From contig CAVZNR010000032.1 in assembly GCA_963776675.1 (NCBI GenBank), forward strand, positions 1 to 64,000: 64,000 nt of DNA, in the 5' to 3' direction. Positions 61,744 through 64,000 of this stretch are shown piece after piece (positions within the stretch are counted from its first letter, which is position 1; each line of letters opens with the position of its first letter). The notes under the pieces were generated by a model. It saw only the letters and a list, made by a program, of their open reading frames with translations. It was not told the origin of the DNA and did not search any database. Both the position numbers and the translations under genes were made by a program. Source of the stretch: Hyphomicrobium_A sp963776675. GTDB taxonomy: Bacteria > Pseudomonadota > Alphaproteobacteria > Rhizobiales > Hyphomicrobiaceae.

Positions 61744-62109
61744 GCGCTTGGCCTTTCCTTCTGTTTCGTTGTCCCCTCCGGCGCAAAGCCCCTTATGGAC
61801 CCCAGAAAGGCCCAGCAGGTCACCCATGAGAGCGAAGACACCGGGAGACGGGCGGACAAAGCCCTGCCGCGATAAGCGGCCTCCCATTCAGCCTCCAGCC
61901 GGAGCGGGTAAGGGGCGCTTTATAGCGGAATTTTCCGCCCCGGCAAGCGCGCGTTAGAGGCGCTTGCGCCCGTGGCCGTCCGGAGCGCCCAAAAGGGCTC
62001 GACGCGGGCTCCACCGCGGGGGCCATGGCACCGCACCCGGTTGACAGGCGAACTTGGCCGGTGTTCTTGCCAGCCACATTAACTTAAGCACTGGGCGCAA
62101 CTCCACCTC
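61744..62109. other. divergent intergenic region between rpsF and fabD
   Basis: 366 bases hold the rpsF promoter (61919-61946) and a ~170-nt leader of the rpsF transcript. That leader may contain the S6:S18 autoregulatory site known in other bacteria, but I could not confirm the structure. For fabD, a TTGACA at 62041-62046 could serve as a -35, without a convincing -10 at normal spacing. Confidence 0.5.
61919..61946 (-). promoter_or_regulatory. sigma70-type promoter for the rpsF operon
   Basis: On the minus strand, TTGCCG (-35) and TATAAA (-10) are separated by 16 bp. The spacer holds the palindrome GCGGAAAATTCCGC. Orientation and position upstream of rpsF fit. Match to consensus is good but untested. 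Confidence 0.45.
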
Positions 62110-63057
62110 ATGGCCATCGCATTCGTATTCCCCGGGCAGGGCAGCCAGGACGTCGGCATGGGCCGCGAGCTGGCCGAGACCTTTCCCGCCGCCCGTGAGG
62201 TGTTCGAGGAGGTCGACGCGGCGCTGTCCCAGAACCTCTCCAAGATCATGTGGGAGGGGCCCAAGGAAACGCTGACGCTCACCGAGAACGCGCAGCCGGC
62301 CCTTATGGCCGTCTCCATGGCCGTCATGCGCGTGCTCGAGCGCGAGAAGGGCTTCCAGCTTCAAGACAAAGTCAAGTTCGTCGCCGGCCATTCGCTGGGT
62401 GAGTACTCGGCCCTGGCCGCGGCCGGAGCCTTCTCGCTCGCCGACGCCGCGCGCCTTCTGAAGCTGCGCGGCCAGGCGATGCAGGCGGCCGTGCCCGTAG
62501 GCCAGGGGGCAATGGTGGCGCTTCTCGGCGTCGGCATCGAGGTTGCCCGCAAGGTCGCCGAGGAAGCCGCGCAAGGCGACGTCTGCCAGGTCGCCAACGA
62601 CAACGAGCCGACGCAGGTCGTGCTGTCGGGCTCCAAGGCCGCGCTCGACCGCGTTCCTGAGATCGGCAAGGCGCACGGCGTGCGCCGCGCGGTGCCGCTG
62701 CCGGTGTCCGCACCCTTCCATTGCGCGTTGATGCAACCTGCCGCCGACGCCATGGCCGAAGCCTTGGCAAACGTCACGGTGAACGCGCCGGTCGTGCCTG
62801 TCGTCGCCAACGTGGTGGCGCAAGCGATCAGCGATCCGCAAGAGATAAAGAAGCGGCTGGTGGAGCAGGTGACGGGCACCGTGCGCTGGCGCGAGTGTGT
62901 TACGTACATGACAGCGAACGGCGTCACGCATGTCTACGAGATCGGCGCCGGCAAGGTCCTCGCGGGCCTCGCCAAGCGCATCGATAGCAACTTGACCGCC
63001 GCCAGCATCGGCACCCCGGCCGATGTCGACGCCGTGCTTCCCCAACTCAAGGAATAG
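62110..63057 (+). CDS. fabD: malonyl-CoA:ACP transacylase
   Basis: 315-aa enzyme loading malonyl groups onto ACP for fatty-acid synthesis. The start MAIAFVFPGQGSQDVGMG, the nucleophile Ser in VAGHSLGEYSALAA and the catalytic His in VSAPFHCALMQPA are all present. Followed 9 nt later by fabG. Confidence 0.96.
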   Translation: MAIAFVFPGQGSQDVGMGRELAETFPAAREVFEEVDAALSQNLSKIMWEGPKETLTLTENAQPALMAVSMAVMRVLEREKGFQLQDKVKFVAGHSLGEYSALAAAGAFSLADAARLLKLRGQAMQAAVPVGQGAMVALLGVGIEVARKVAEEAAQGDVCQVANDNEPTQVVLSGSKAALDRVPEIGKAHGVRRAVPLPVSAPFHCALMQPAADAMAEALANVTVNAPVVPVVANVVAQAISDPQEIKKRLVEQVTGTVRWRECVTYMTANGVTHVYEIGAGKVLAGLAKRIDSNLTAASIGTPADVDAVLPQLKE

Positions 63058-63066
63058 AGGACTGCC

Positions 63067-63810
63067 ATGTTCAACCTCTCGGGCAAGACGGCGCTCGTGA
63101 CCGGCGCGACCGGCGGGATCGGCGGCGCCATCGCGCGGGGCCTGCACGCCGCCGGCGCCACCGTCGCCGTCTCCGGCCGTCAGGCGGAGAAGCTCGAGGT
63201 GATTGCCAAGGAGCTGGGCGAGCGCGTCGAGGTCGTCCCCTGCGACCTGGCCGACCGCGCCGCCGTCGGCAAGCTCATCCCCGACGCCATCGCCAAGCTC
63301 GGCCGCCTCGACATCCTGGTGAACAACGCCGGCCTGACCCGCGACAATCTCTTCATGGTCATGAAGGACGAGCAGTGGGACGAGGTGATCGCCGTCAATC
63401 TCACCTCCACCTTCATGCTCTGCCGTACGGCCGCTCGAGAGATGGTGCGTGCAAAGACCGGTTTCGGCCGCATCATCAACATTGCGTCGATCTCGGGCGT
63501 GTTCGGCAATCCGGGCCAGGGCAACTACGCCGCCTCCAAGGCCGGCATGATCGGAATGACCAAATCTTTGGCACGCGAGGTCGCGCCGCGCGGAATTACC
63601 GCCAATTGCATCGCGCCGGGCTTCATCACGACGCCCATGACGGAAGCCCTCAACGAGAAGCAGACGGCCGAGATCGCCAAAATGATCCCCGCCCAGCGCT
63701 TCGGCACCCCTGACGAGATCGCCGCCGGCGTCATCTATCTCGCCAGCGAGGAGGCCGCCTATATCACCGGCCAGACCCTGCACATCAACGGCGGCATGGC
63801 GATGGTCTAG
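63067..63810 (+). CDS. fabG: 3-oxoacyl-[ACP] reductase
   Basis: 247-aa SDR of fatty-acid elongation. Motifs are VTGATGGIGGAIARGL (NADPH), LVNNAGLTRDNLFMVMKDE, catalytic Ser in NIASISGVFGN, YAASKAGMIGMTKSLAREV (Tyr/Lys) and NCIAPGFITTPMT. It is co-transcribed with fabD. acpP would be expected just beyond the window. Confidence 0.96.
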   Translation: MFNLSGKTALVTGATGGIGGAIARGLHAAGATVAVSGRQAEKLEVIAKELGERVEVVPCDLADRAAVGKLIPDAIAKLGRLDILVNNAGLTRDNLFMVMKDEQWDEVIAVNLTSTFMLCRTAAREMVRAKTGFGRIINIASISGVFGNPGQGNYAASKAGMIGMTKSLAREVAPRGITANCIAPGFITTPMTEALNEKQTAEIAKMIPAQRFGTPDEIAAGVIYLASEEAAYITGQTLHINGGMAMV

Positions 63811-63833
63811 GCCCCATGATAAACCCTATCGAA

Positions 63834-63855
63834 GCCCCGTCCGGGGCCTTCCAAC
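63834..63855 (+). terminator. possible weak terminator or processing hairpin after fabG
   Basis: GCCCC GTCC GGGGC forms a short stem followed by CTTCC, ~25 nt after the fabG stop. The T-tract is poor. It may reduce rather than stop readthrough to acpP. Confidence 0.3.
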
Positions 63856-64000
63856 CCGGCGATTTCTGGCGCATTCTGGCGCAGGCTGGCGGCCCCCTGG
63901 GGCGCTGGCCAAGCTCTGGGAAGTGTGTTAACGAGCCGAACGGTTTTCCGGCCCAAGGGCCTTACGCACGCGCCCGGTTGGGCCGTATGTATGGCCGCCC

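Overview
The window is about 64 kb of GC-rich DNA that reads as an alphaproteobacterial chromosome of the order Hyphomicrobiales (Rhizobiales). The main evidence is the housekeeping block at 44-64 kb: rlpA, D,D-carboxypeptidase, tmk, holB, metG, tatD and an MBL hydrolase on the plus strand; then purF, cvpA, radA, alr, dnaB, rplI, a DUF2232 gene, rpsR and rpsF on the minus strand; then fabD-fabG. A lanthanide-type PQQ alcohol dehydrogenase with XoxJ-like and cytochrome c partners suggests a methylotrophic or alcohol-oxidising lifestyle, possibly Hyphomicrobiaceae-like. That family placement is inference.

Region 1 (0-4 kb): CDF cation transporter, CPA1 Na+/H+ antiporter, a broken ribbon-helix-helix gene, and a stand-alone receiver protein between two related ~80-aa proteins. 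Region 2 (4-14.5 kb): respiration. It holds a 46-aa oxidase subunit IV, Cu/Zn superoxide dismutase, a YraQ-type permease, xoxF (interrupted by one indel)-xoxJ-cytochrome c, a CtaG-type assembly factor, and a minus-strand caa3-like oxidase operon whose subunit I lacks both usual proton-channel residues. Region 3 (14.5-22.7 kb): mixed genes, including a DJ-1/PfpI protein, ExoD, an EmrA/EmrB-type pump with a broken permease, NYN-LOTUS, MarC, PilZ, NTF2-like and 3-methyladenine glycosylase.

Region 4 (22.7-43.9 kb) is accessory DNA. Two IS110-family elements with subterminal inverted repeats (IS1111-like) and one IS1182 element surround a trio of secreted proteins of unknown function. After them comes the most interesting locus, about 32.05-41.85 kb: a 22-codon peptide ORF, an sbnA-like and an sbnB-like gene (a route to L-2,3-diaminopropionate), an arginine amidinotransferase, a 1472-aa Pls/PosA-type NRPS (A-T-membrane-tandem C-terminal domains), an Sfp-type PPTase and a secreted unknown protein. 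Together they look like a pathway for a cationic diaminopropionate homopolymer or a guanidinylated derivative. The region ends near a tRNA-Ser(UGA).

Several otherwise intact genes (RHH, xoxF, emrB twice, tatD, probably the SDR) carry single-base indels. This suggests residual sequencing errors rather than true gene decay, so the calls at those places are provisional.
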